Shown in pieces: positions 32,561 through 43,739 of a DNA stretch of 64,000 bases. The stretch spans positions 2,728,001 to 2,792,000 of the forward strand of contig JACONQ010000010.1 in the NCBI GenBank assembly GCA_014281115.1, read 5' to 3'. A program made the translations under genes and the position numbers. The notes beneath the pieces were generated by a model. That model was not told the origin of the DNA and did not search any database. It saw nothing but the letters and a program-made list of their open reading frames with translations. How positions within the stretch are numbered: position 1 is the stretch's first letter; each line of letters opens with the position of its first letter. This DNA comes from Laburnicola sp. R22_1 (Eukaryota > Ascomycota > Dothideomycetes > Pleosporales > Didymosphaeriaceae).

Positions 32561-33533
32561 GACCTAGAAGAAGTGCCTAAAAATAAGATAACTTTAAAGG
32601 ACTATATAGGCTAAAGGATTAACTATCTAACTTTGGCAATTTTAGAGCTTATTATAGCTAGTTCTAGAGATTATTAGTAAGATACTATTATATAGTTTTT
32701 AGAGGCTTATAAGTTACTAAATAAGCATCTTAAATATTTTATTCTCTAGGATTTTAAAAATAAGTTTAATACTAAAGTCTTTCTTAATATTAAATTATAT
32801 AGCGCGCAGAAGGCCTAGATAAAATACTACTATAATAATATACTTAACTTGCCTACTTTTACTAACTAGAAGCTTTTTTAGTAAGAGTTATAGAAGTATA
32901 TAAAGTTATTAGAGTAGGAGAATAATAGAAAGTTAAGTATTAAAATTAATAAAAATAACTTAACTCTATACTAAGACTAAGAATAGTAGTCTAAGCACGC
33001 TCTATATAATTTTTATCTTAGTAGCTTTATTATTCTTTAACTTATTTAGAGTACTTTTTATAGTATTTTTATTTTACTAAAACTAAGATTTATCTATAAA
33101 ATTTATAATTTTAGTAAATTTTACTTCTATACACTATAATTTACTATAAATCTTATAATATAGGCCTAATAACTAATACTAGTATACTTTATTAATTTTT
33201 AACACTAAACTTTTACCTATTAACTTACCTATCTCTTTTTTACTTACCTAATTACTTAACTATATATAACTCTATAAGTAGTTATATACTATTTTTATAT
33301 ATACTCTACTATATAGTCTTATTACTTTTCTATTTTAGATTCTTTAGTATTAAGATCCTAGTTAGTTTTAATATTATAATATAGGTGCTTTAAGCCCTTT
33401 TCTTTATACTCTCCTATCTTATTAAGATTCTTATTAACTTTATATACTAAATTAATAAGGTTATAAAGGGTAGCTAGAATATATATAAGTTTAACCTAAG
33501 TCTTAATATTAAATTTATATAGTCTAACTCTTT
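32561..33533. other. Decayed AT-rich DNA with a possible coding relic
   Basis: From about 32690 to 33050 the plus strand reads, through RIP-type stops, as a lysine/glutamine-rich helical protein (KVFLNIKLYSAQKAQIKYYY, then LFQQELQKYIKLLEQE). No family recognised; possibly the next gene of the Harbinger-like element. The rest shows nothing. Confidence 0.3.
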
Positions 33534-33960
33534 TAAAATATAAAATATTAGACTAATATTCTATAAAAAGCAGTATGTGTACTAAAAGCAGTAGCGCTAG
33601 GTAGAATATTATCTAGATTTGAAAATATTAAACTAGTAGAGGTATTATTACGCTAGGGCTATAGAGAAAATATTAAAGTTAGCTCTATAAAAGGCGCAAT
33701 ATTATACTAGAGTATTAATAAATATACTATACTTATACTAGTATAAGTATACTAGTATACTAGTACACTACTATATACTTATTATATAAAAGTATAGGTA
33801 GTAGAAAAGTAAAAAAAGTTTCTAGTAAACTTTTATTATAACTCTTAAGACCCTAAACTTTTTTTATACCCTTTAAGATTCTAAACTTTTTTTATACCCC
33901 TAAGATTAAAAAGAGCACTATTAATTTTAGTTCTAAATTAGGGTTAGAAGATTATATTAT
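33534..33960 (+). repeat. Dispersed repeat, copy 1 (also at 63.4-63.9 kb)
   Basis: Shares with the copy at the window end, in the same orientation, a palindrome-like ATATTAGACTAATATT start, GCTAGGTAGAATATTA, GGTATTATTACGCTAGGG, a TATATAAAAGT block, GTTTCTAGTAAACTTT and GCACTATTAATTTTAG. Differences are mostly transitions. It looks like an LTR or terminal region of an unidentified element. Confidence 0.65.
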
Positions 33961-34390
33961 ATTTTCTATCTACTATTATTATATTCTAATATAGATTATA
34001 TAGGCAATAATTCTATTATATAATTATATTACTCTAAGTTTTCCTTTAGTAATATTTTTAGTAGTAATATATTTAAAAAAGTATAACCTAGTATATATAC
34101 TATATATATACTCTTAATCTTTACGCCCTATTAAAAACATCTTTATTACACTTTATAATTATATTAAGCTATAGCGTAAACTAGAGTATTATTATACCAT
34201 ACTTAATATATACGTTTAAGATAGTATTATATAGTAAAATTATAAAAATACTAATTCTAAACTTTACTCTTAGCATACCTTAATATTTCTTTACTTTAAG
34301 CTGCTAGCTAAACTTCTTCTATCTAGCTAGATCTATCTTCTTTATATATAGATATAAGAGGCTAAATAAATACTCTTTAGTAACTATTAT
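33961..34390. other. AT-rich DNA left of the Copia insertion
   Basis: No gene or motif recognised. Ends with ATTAT, the target duplication of the Copia element. Confidence 0.5.
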
Positions 34391-34625
34391 TGTTAGATTT
34401 AATAGTATTCTGTCACTTTGAGATAATATATTAATAAGAATTAATAACTGTGATGATTAATTATAATAAAGAAGCCTAGCTATCGCGAGAAGTTTCTATC
34501 TATGCTAAGGCCCTTATACTATCTAGAATAGTATAGGGGCAATATAAAATAGTAGTGCGCTAGCCTCCTTAGTGTATTTCACAAAGAGATTATTACTAGA
34601 ATGTATAGTAACTGTCTATCTAACA
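34391..34625 (-). repeat. 3' LTR of Copia copy 3
   Basis: 235 bp; begins TGTTAGATTT and ends TCTAACA on the plus strand. It differs from the other LTR at about 20 positions, nearly all transitions. Confidence 0.92.
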
Positions 34626-34685
34626 CACCCTCTTAACTTAGAGCTATCCTAAGCTAGACCTAATTCTTCGCAGCTGTACTATTTC

Positions 34686-37600
34686 TTATAGTCTAAAAGC
34701 TTTCATTCTTTATTCTAATTTGTTTAGGTTAATCTCGTAGTTAGTAATTCTACCCTTAACATCTTTAAGTCTAAGTTAATTTACAAACTTAGCCCATTTT
34801 TTAGCTAATAGAGCCTTTGTAAGACTATCTGCTACTATTTCTTCTAATTATTAGTATTGGATTTTAATAGCTCCACAAGCTACTTTTTATTAAAGCTAAT
34901 AATTGTGTATATTAACGTGCCTAAGCTTAGTCTATAACTTAGCAATTTCTTTAGTAACAAGTTAAATAGTTTGTTAATTATCGCAGTTAATAGTAATTGT
35001 TAATGGAGAGAGTTTAATCTTAAGTTTAGTAATTAACTAAAAGGTAAAGAGTGCCTCTTTTACAACTTATAAAAGGGCTAGCAACTTAGTTTTAGTTATT
35101 AAGGTAGTAACTATATCTTGCTTACTTGCCTTCTAGGCAATAAGACTACTAAACAGCTTAATAATATATCCTTATAAGCTCTTTCTATTAAGGGTGTTAT
35201 TAGCGAACAAGGCATCGCTAGCAACCTCATAAGTATCTGCTCCTCTAAAGCGTAGCCCTAATAATCGGGTAAAGAATAGGTAAAGCAGTACGTAGTCGGC
35301 GGCGTTATAATGCTCCTCGCTAGGATTTAATAGAAATCGCGATAATTAAGAGCTTACAAATATAATATTAGGGCGTGTAGTTACTACAGCGTAAAGGATT
35401 AATTTAATCTTTTACTATTATTAATTAATCTTAGCCTTTATAGCAAGTCCTTCTTAGGGTAGCAGTTTAACTACAGATATTAGAGTATCGTGTTTAAGGT
35501 TGCATTAGTTAATTAGGCGACTAATCTTATCTATATAGGACACCTAGGACAGCTAGAATTATCTATTTGCACGGTCTCTAATAATTTTAATTTCTAGAAA
35601 CTACTAAAGATTATTACCACTAGTAAGAATAAACTATATACTTATCTTTTCCATTACTACGTTAGTAGCGTGTTTCTAATCTTTGGAGTAGGCGACAATA
35701 AGGTTGTCTATATAAAAGAAGATAATAATATCGTCTTTAATTATATAGTAAGACTTATAAGGGACTATAGTAAAACTAAGATCCCTAAGAGCGCTAGTAA
35801 ATTCTCTCTGCCATAGTAGTAGTAAGATTCGAAGACCGTATAGTACCTTATATAACTATAGAATAGTGCTAGGTCGTGTATAACCTTGCGGCATCCTTAT
35901 ATAGAGTTCTCTATCCAGATTCGCATAGATAAAAGCGTTAGTAATATTATACTAGCTAAGCTCTAGGTTATATCGAGCTGCTATAGACATGAGTAGGCGA
36001 AATAATCGTTCTACAAGAGTTGTAGTATAGGTGTCTTAAGTAGTAAGGTGGCGTTATTAATCTCCGCGCACTACTAACCTAGCCTTGCACTTCTAAAATT
36101 AATAATATTTATCGAGTTTATAAGTATACACCCACATGCAATTAAGAATTTAGTGGCCGCGTAATCGCACTAGGGTAATAGACACCTTACTCTAAGACTT
36201 TATTTCCTTATGGCTTTATAGGTGTACCTACTCGGCCTCCTTCTATATATTAAATAGCGGATGATTATCTATTCGTGTTCTACTAGATAGAGGTTCTAGC
36301 AATTAACTTTAGTAGAGTTTCTATCCTATTGCAAGCATGCGATTAAATTAAGCTTTATTAAGCGGCTTCTCCTTATACTTGCCTCTGCTTCCTACTTATA
36401 TACCTACTAGAAAAGCGGCTGCCTATAACACAGCGCGTTAATCTGGCTATAGTAATCTAATAGATAACTAGTCGTGTTAATTGTATTTAAAGCTCGCTAT
36501 TAATTAGACAAGCAATGCAATAGGCAGAGGTATCACTAGTAGTATTAGGTAGGTATAATTAATCTTCCTCCCTTAGTAATATCCTAGCGGGTCTTCTTCT
36601 TTATCCTCGCGATTGCGGGTATTAGTAATTAACTCATCCTTATAGAAGGATTTAGTATTTTCTTACTTAGGTAGTAGAGATAGCAACTCTACTAATTAGG
36701 TCCATATAGCAATCTCTTTAGTAGTGCTATGCATAAGGTTGTCTAATAGGTCCTCTATTTTACCTAAGAATACGTTATCTTTATTAAAGATAACGTCGCA
36801 TATACTAATAACTTTGTTAAGTAGTAGAATCTATATCCTCTAGATGTTTAATAATTAGTAGCCCACTAGGTATCCAACCTATATCTTTAGGTCTAACCTT
36901 TAGAGCTTGCTCTTACCGCGTTTAGTATTGTTAGTTAAGGCGAAGGCTTTATAGCCATAGGCCCTAAGGTAAGCCTGGTTTAGTTTCTTTAGTTAAGTAA
37001 TAATGCCGTTTTAGAAAGCAACCATTGTAAAGAATACTTTATATAGTAATCGGAATTAGTTAGCGTAGTTTAGAGTTTAATTATATAGGTATATAGCCGC
37101 TTGTGTAATTTATAGCTATAGGTTAAAAGGGAGATTGGTGTTAAGTTGCATTGCATAACTCTTCTTCTTAATTATACTCTCTAAGCGTTTAGCTCCTCTA
37201 TTTTAAGCTTAGGTATTAGGTGCTAAAGGCTCGATAATAATACCTTTACTAACGCACTACCTATAAACGTCTTATTTAACTAAAAAAATCTCATTATCGA
37301 ATTCGATAACCTTGACTATTATATTAAATTATACTTTTATAAATAGTATAAATTCCTTTAGCAACTTAATAATTATTCGTGCTGGTTAATTATCTTTAAA
37401 GTAAAAATCCCAAGCTATGCCTAAGAATTAATTAGTAATAAGCATCTGGCTTTTCTCGCTAGTAAAGCTCTAATCTTCATAATTGTAAAAGTCTATAGCA
37501 ACTCTCTTGCCAGAATCGTTATTAATTTGCCTAGATTATTATCTAATTTGTCGCTTAAGCTTTAATCTACTACAGGCGTCGCATTAGACTATAGTAAGGC

Positions 37601-39479
37601 TTTTAAGGCGCACCCCCTTATAGTAATTCACAGTGTGTTCTAGTGCCTAAGAACCTGGGTAGCCTAGTTATTTATACTATATAATAGCGTCTATCTTCTA
37701 CGCACCTCGTGTAGTGCGCGTTATAATTTTGTGTGTGGCATACGTACTATTATATATAGTACGATTTTGTTTAGGCATATATTCTAGTACCTATTAACTA
37801 TAAAGTTCTTAAAGGTTAGCTAGAACTATATTGTCCCTTCTCTTAATTATTATTAGATCTGCCTTTGTGTCCCACCAGAGGCCTTGCCTACAGAGTAATT
37901 AGAAGGACACAAGATTGCATAGTAGATTAGTATAGTAGGCAATATTATCTAGCCTTAGTACTCTATTTCTGTGTACGCTCTTAACGTGTAGATAGACACT
38001 CCCATATCCCCTTATTTAAACTTATAATAATCCCGCCCATATAAAGTCTCCTGGCGACGGTAGTCGCATTGTAACGAAATAGTTAATATTATTAAAGATG
38101 TGGTATATTATACTAGAATTAAGAATCGCGGAGTAACGTAGTAGATAGATATTTAGATCTAAGTAGTAGAAAGATACGATAGTATTAAAGCTCGCTAAGA
38201 GGACAGTAATTTATCTACTATCTAGTTATTTATTATTAGTAACCTTAGTAATTCGGATTAGAGTAGGAGTATACAATAGTTTAATTCTAGGTATTTAAGA
38301 CCTTGGTCTTTTTACCTTTCTTATCTCCTCTTATAGATTTAAATTATTTTAGATTTTATATTATACTATGTCTATAAAGCCAGGTTATGGCCTAAACTAC
38401 TCTAGTACATAATCTAGATATGTGTAAAAGTAGTCTTTTAGACTATGCCTTTGTCTATAAGCAGGGCATTTTCGGCCTTTAACTACCATTGTATTCTCTA
38501 TTAAAAACTACTTAGATATAGTACTTTAATCAAAGGATTGTTTTTATTAAGATCTTCCCTGTTTATATTAGTTATTCGTAGAAGATAGCGCGTCTTTAGT
38601 AGCGTAAGAGGCGTCTCTATTAGTGCCTAGAGTAGATACACCACTAGTAGTAAGAGATGGCTCACTAGCAGCAAAGGCGCCCCTATGCTATTTGTCCTTA
38701 ATTAGGTAGAGTATTACTATATATTCTTAAAAGCGTTTTATTATCTTCTTCCTTGTTATATCTGCGTCTTAGCGTCTAGTTTCTTAAAAGGACACGCCCT
38801 AGGTAGGGGCAGCCTTTATAATTGCAGTTAGGAAGTCCTTTATAGTATTATAGATTAATTATACTTTAGCGACATTATTCGTCTCTACTTCTATAGCTGC
38901 CTAATTATACTTAGTTAGCCAGGTATCCTAGTTTAAGGATTGTCTTATTGGCTTAAGAGCCTATAGGTATTATGCTCTTACCCTATCCCGCTCGTCTTTC
39001 TTATTAACGTCTACTATCTGCGTTAGAGATTTGATCCATTTTTAGATCTACTCTCTAGACTTATAGCAGTTACGTTGCAGGCGTTACAACATAGTAGATT
39101 AAATATAGATAACTACTTTCTTAAGACTTATTTTCTCTTCTTAGTATTCTTTGTTCTTAATCTTATAATCCTTAAGCTATATCTTATAGAACTTAATATC
39201 CTTCTTATATACCTTAAGGCCTGAGTTTAATAGCTCTAATAGGCGTGTTAGAGAGTTCTATTAATTATTATTATTTACGCGGATAATCGGCTAGTAACTC
39301 GCTATTTCTAGTAGCAACGGCGGTGTCGGCTTTTCGCGTAGGAGTTTGGCTCTGTCTGGATTAATAATAGCCCATATATCTATTAGCTCGCATCGCGCTT
39401 TTAGCTACTATAGCTATGGTATATAGTTAGTGTAATTAGTTAATATAATCGTTAAGTCGCGGAGCGTTAACAGCGACAT
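34686..39479 (-). pseudogene. Copia gag-pol polyprotein, heavily degraded
   Basis: From the ATG at 39479 to a TAA at 34688-34686 the length is exactly 1598 codons, the same as the better preserved copy, so there is no net frameshift. Many glutamine and tryptophan codons are stops. Alignable landmarks in the same order are gag, the integrase zinc site and core, reverse transcriptase and RNase H. The terminal TGA of the related copy has become TAA. No activity is possible. Confidence 0.85.
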
Positions 39480-39520
39480 TGTCTTTTCTTAGGGTCGATT
39501 AAGGTAGTAAGACTCTTAAT

Positions 39521-39755
39521 TATTAGATTTAATAGTATTCTATCACTTTGAGATATTATATTAATAAGAATTAATAACTGTATTAATTAATTGTAATAGA
39601 GAAGTCTAGTTATTACGAAAAGTTTCTATCTATACTAAGGCCCTTATACTATCTAGGATAGTATAGGGGCAATGTAAAACAGTAGTGCGCTAGCCTTCTT
39701 AGTATATTTTACAGAGAGATTATTACTAGAATATATAGTAACCGTCTATCTAACA
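39521..39755 (-). repeat. 5' LTR of Copia copy 3
   Basis: 235 bp; its plus-strand start is TATTAG instead of TGTTAG (one G to A). Followed by the ATTAT duplication. Confidence 0.92.
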
Positions 39756-39760
39756 ATTAT

Positions 39761-41295
39761 ATATCTATATCTATATCCCCTACTATACCTTTTTTACTTT
39801 AAACTAATGCCTCTAAGGCCTTATATTCTAGCTATAGTACTATTTATATCTAGTGTTAATATATTCTACTTATAATTCTAGTAGTCTAGCTCTATCTAAC
39901 TATTTTATATAAAATTATAAGCTTTTTTATTTCTAACTCTAATAAGTATAAGTTTTTACTATAATAAAATAAGTAAAGTTTTTAAATAGTTACTATTATC
40001 TTTTTCTAAATTTAATTTTTTTAATCTAGTAGTAGCAGCAACATCCTAATAAAATCTAAAAATAATAACTACAATCTCTACACTTATAGTATAGTTTTTA
40101 GTTATATAGATAATTTATAGTGCCTATAGCTATAGCCTTTTTAATTATTACTCTAATAATAATAACTCCTACCCTAGATAAGTGTTAGGCAAATTATTAA
40201 TACTACTACTCTATATTATTCTTAGTAGCGTTATTTCTAAATTAGGCTTTTACTAGTTCTTAAAAGCTAGCTACTATTTATAATATAGTCTTATTTAATT
40301 ATTACTTTAAGCGCTTATTTATAGCTAGTGTTAATACTCTAGTTACTAACTGTTTTTATTTTATTCTAGAAGGTTTATTTACTATATTTAGTTTATTATC
40401 TAGTATAGTAGTATTTTATAATAGGCTCTAGTATACTTTCTTAATAAACCTAAGTATATATTACTTATTAACTTCTTCGCAAATTTAGTAAATACTAGCC
40501 TTTAGCATAGGTGTAATAAATATCTACCTACTAAGTATATTAAGCCTAACTAATATACTACAATAAAAGGACTCCTTCTTATACTTAATTAGATTTTATA
40601 TTAGAGTTAGCTAGCTATTCTAGACTAGATATAAGGGCTATTTTATATAGGCTAATTTAAATATATTCTCTAGCTATTTCTATTTCTTCTTTATTTATAT
40701 TTATTTTAGGCGCACTTTTTACACTAATCTATTACTCTATATCTAGAAAATAGCATAGTAGGGGTGTAGTATTAAATAGTAGCATTATACTATTAGGGTT
40801 AGAATTTGTAATAAAGTTTTCCTAAAACGCTTAAGTATCTATTACTAATATAATAAAAGTTAAACCACTAATAAAAAAAATTACCTATAATAATAGGCCT
40901 AAGATAATATTAGGTTACTATAAAATTAAATCTAAATATATATTATATACCTATAAAAGTATAAAATACTTAACTACTATAAGTATAAGACTAGTATATA
41001 GAATCTTAATACCTATCTCTTATAAAAGTATAAAGTGCTTACTAGTAAGTAAAAAGATTTATTAAGGGCTGCGTACACTTATCTATAAGGCAGCTAAATA
41101 AAATTAAGCTTTTACTAAATAGCTAACTACTAATTAAAGTGCTAAAAGCGCCGCTAAATAGATTATAATATAGGTAGGCTAACTATAGCTTTATTACTTA
41201 TAGTAAAAATAGTGTATAAATACACTATAAAAAGAAACATAAGCTTTTATTTTAGACTAGCTCTAATATATTATATAGTAAGATTAAAGTATAGA
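39761..41295. other. AT-rich decayed DNA between Copia copy 3 and the Gypsy element
   Basis: No gene recognised; stops in all frames. Confidence 0.5.
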
Positions 41296-41300
41296 CCTTT

Positions 41301-41493
41301 TGTAAGGGTTTAGACCCGCAATAGTTAGAATAAAAGTAAGTTAATTCCTAGTATATAAAATACTGCTATACTAAGTAGATAGGCAGAAGGGCAGCACCTT
41401 ATGGGTGCTGCCGCACTCGTGGCCGGATTGGGCCTAGCGCCAAATTAACGTTATTCTAGGTTCCGAGCCAGGTGCCGCTATGGATCCATAACA
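41301..41493 (-). repeat. 3' LTR of the minus-strand Gypsy
   Basis: 193 bp, TG...CA; plus-strand start TGTAAGGGTTTAGACC, end GGATCCATAACA. Contains GGCAGCACC...GGTGCTGCC, a perfect inverted repeat. Confidence 0.93.
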
Positions 41494-41508
41494 CTACCCC
41501 CCCCTCTC
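41494..41508 (-). promoter_or_regulatory. Polypurine tract of the minus-strand Gypsy
   Basis: On the minus strand AGAGAGGGGGGGGTA lies directly against the 3' LTR, the usual place for plus-strand DNA priming. It fixes the element's orientation. Confidence 0.8.
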
Positions 41509-42178
41509 TATAGCCTTAAGCTCTGGCGAGGCTTGTGTCCATTATATAACCTAACTATCTCGCACTATTGCGGTGCATTCTTAACTATCGCACGCTATTA
41601 CGCGTTATTATAGACTATTCCCAGCTAGTTAGAGACTATTACGGCTAGTAATAGTGCTATTATAATGTGTCTAGCAGCATTACTAAGTTTAGTAGATTAT
41701 TTTAATTAACGCTGTAGAGACAACCTCCTCTAATAGAGTACTTTACTAAGATAAACAACTTAGTTACTTATAATATAGCGGAGCATTTTTGTTACACCTA
41801 TATAACAACGTATATAGTACTAATCTTATTTGTTAGCACTTTTTATTAGGCCGCTAGATCCCTAAACTTAACATGTTTAGCGAGTTTGCGTGGGTTATCA
41901 TCGTAAAACTAATTTACTGCCTCTAGAGCGTCGATAAGAAGTATCTATAGTTCCTATAATAGGTTATTAGAACCCTTAGGATAGTTCTCCTACTTAACTA
42001 GGTACTAAAGTAAACCTTTCTTATTGTGGCGATATGGATCTTAGAGATTACTATTAATACAATAGTTTAGTATGGCTTTAATTGTATAATCCGAGGTATT
42101 GTCCACGTTAATATTAATAGGGCCCTTAGGTTCTAATTACTGTCTAGGTAGCGCGTTACTAGATTGTTTGTGTAATAA

Positions 42179-42373
42179 CTATAAGTAGAATATATTATAT
42201 ACGCGTCCTATTTCTAGCGGCAGGTCTATTATATATATAGAGTTATTAAAAACGCGTGTAATAGTAAATAGTCCGTAGTGTTTTATATCTAATAATTTGC
42301 TAGAACACGTTATCTTAATAAACCTTATATCTAATATAACTTTATTACTAACGCGTAACTTAGAAGTAGGCAT
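42179..42373 (-). pseudogene. Gypsy integrase C-terminal segment
   Basis: An open stretch reading KLRVSNKVILDIRFIK...SSKLLDIKHYGLFTITRVFN...YIIDLPLEIGRVYNIFYL. This is the GPY/SH3-like region after the Ty3/Gypsy integrase core (KLRPKRPSKKLDHKRLGPFKI...YRLDLPxxxxIHxVFHVSLL) with RIP-type substitutions (e.g. GPF to GLF, H to Y). The upstream integrase core, at higher coordinates and partly beyond the nested Copia, is degraded. Confidence 0.75.
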
Positions 42374-43459
42374 ACGATCCTTATTTATATATTCTGCCTG
42401 CTTCGCTTATGCCTAGGCTATATTGTCTTAATAGAACTATTAAAGATTCTCTAACTTAGTAATAAACTTATTAGCGCGTCGCTGGTTAGCTTGGGTGGGG
42501 GCGGATAGTAACATTATTAATTTGACTAGTTTGTAAATTAAGGATTGTAGCAGGTAGCCCTTAGTTGCCATAAATGGAGCGACGCTAGTAGAGTTGCTAA
42601 TCTAATTATTTGCGACAAACTTAGCCATTAGTAGAAATAGTGCCTAATTATTCTATTAGTAATTTATATAAGCTTGTAGGTACTATTTTACCTAGGTATT
42701 AATAATCTCGGTCTGGCTGTTAGTCTCTAAATAATAGGAAGTCGATACCTTAGACTAGATACCTAATTGTTAGCACAGGCGACGCTAGAAATATAAGACG
42801 AACTAAGCGCCACAATTACTAACAATTTGTGTAGGGTATTCCTCCTTACGCTATACATACTCGACGAATGCACGAACTAGCGTTATAATTTTAAGATTAG
42901 CAATAGGGATAAACTTCTTCTTCTTAGATAGGTAATTAACTGTAATAAGTATACTAGTATAGATGTGGCTGTAATCTTTGCAGGCTGGCAGTTCGGTAAT
43001 ATAATTAATTAATATGCTCTTCTAGTATCGATCTAGGATTAGTAATGGGCGAAGAAGTCTATGCTTGCCTTCTTTATTAACCTTAGAGCGACGACACGTT
43101 AAATAATTGCGTATATACTATACAACGTCTATTATTATGCAAACCTAGTAAAACTAACGACTTAGGTTATAGTATATAGCGTGCTTACCAGAGTGGCCTA
43201 CGCATAACTCGTTATAAGAGTCTTTAATAATTATAGTGCGTAGAGGTCTATTATCTAGTACGTATATCTTATCCTTTACGTATAACAAGTCGTCTTATAG
43301 TCGGCAGTCTCTAAGCTTAATTCGCAGTTTCTTGTTATGTATAAGCGATAATAGGATGCGACGTTGTCTCTTAAGTTTCGCTTTTATAATGGCTTATAGG
43401 TCCTTATTAGCGAGGTACGCGTCCTTAATCCTAGTGACAAGGTCTTTCTCTAAATCTCT

Positions 43460-43698
43460 TGTCAGATAGACGGTCACTGTGCATTCCAGTGATAATTTCT
43501 CTGTGAAATACACTGAGGAGGCTGGCGCACTACTGTTTTGCATTGCCCCTGTACTATCCTAGATAGTACAAGGGCCTTAGCATAGATAGAAACTTCTCGC
43601 GATAGCTGGGCTTCTCCATCACAATAAAAAAATCATCACAGTCATCAATTCTCATTAATATATTATCTTAAAGTGATAGAACACTATCAAATCTGACA
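43460..43698 (+). repeat. 5' LTR of Copia copy 1
   Basis: 239 bp, begins TGTCAGATAGACGG and ends AATCTGACA; one mismatch to the 3' LTR. Confidence 0.95.
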
Positions 43699-43712
43699 AT
43701 TAAGAGTCTCAC
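43699..43712 (+). promoter_or_regulatory. Probable primer binding site of Copia copy 1 (half-tRNA type)
   Basis: ATTAAGAGTCTCAC follows the LTR directly. Its complement GTGAGACTCTTAAT matches the anticodon arm of eukaryotic tRNA-Lys(CUU) (GTGTGACTCTTAATC type) at 13 of 14 positions. That suggests priming by a tRNA cleaved in the anticodon loop, as known for Drosophila copia (initiator Met) and Candida Tca2. The tRNA sequence is from memory of the family, not from this genome. Confidence 0.5.
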
Positions 43713-43739
43713 TGCCTCAATCGACCCTAAGAAAAGACA

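Larger units (their letters stand above)
34391..39755 (-). mobile_element. Ty1/Copia element, copy 3 (minus strand), complete
   Basis: 5365 bp with 235-bp LTRs, flanked by ATTAT on both sides (34386-34390, 39756-39760). Read on the minus strand it carries the same gag-pol frame as the Copia at 43460-48832, to which it is clearly related, but with far more C to T and G to A changes. It is the most RIP-degraded of that subfamily here. The sequence after the 5' LTR is ATTAAGAGTCTTAC, the probable primer site. Confidence 0.93.
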
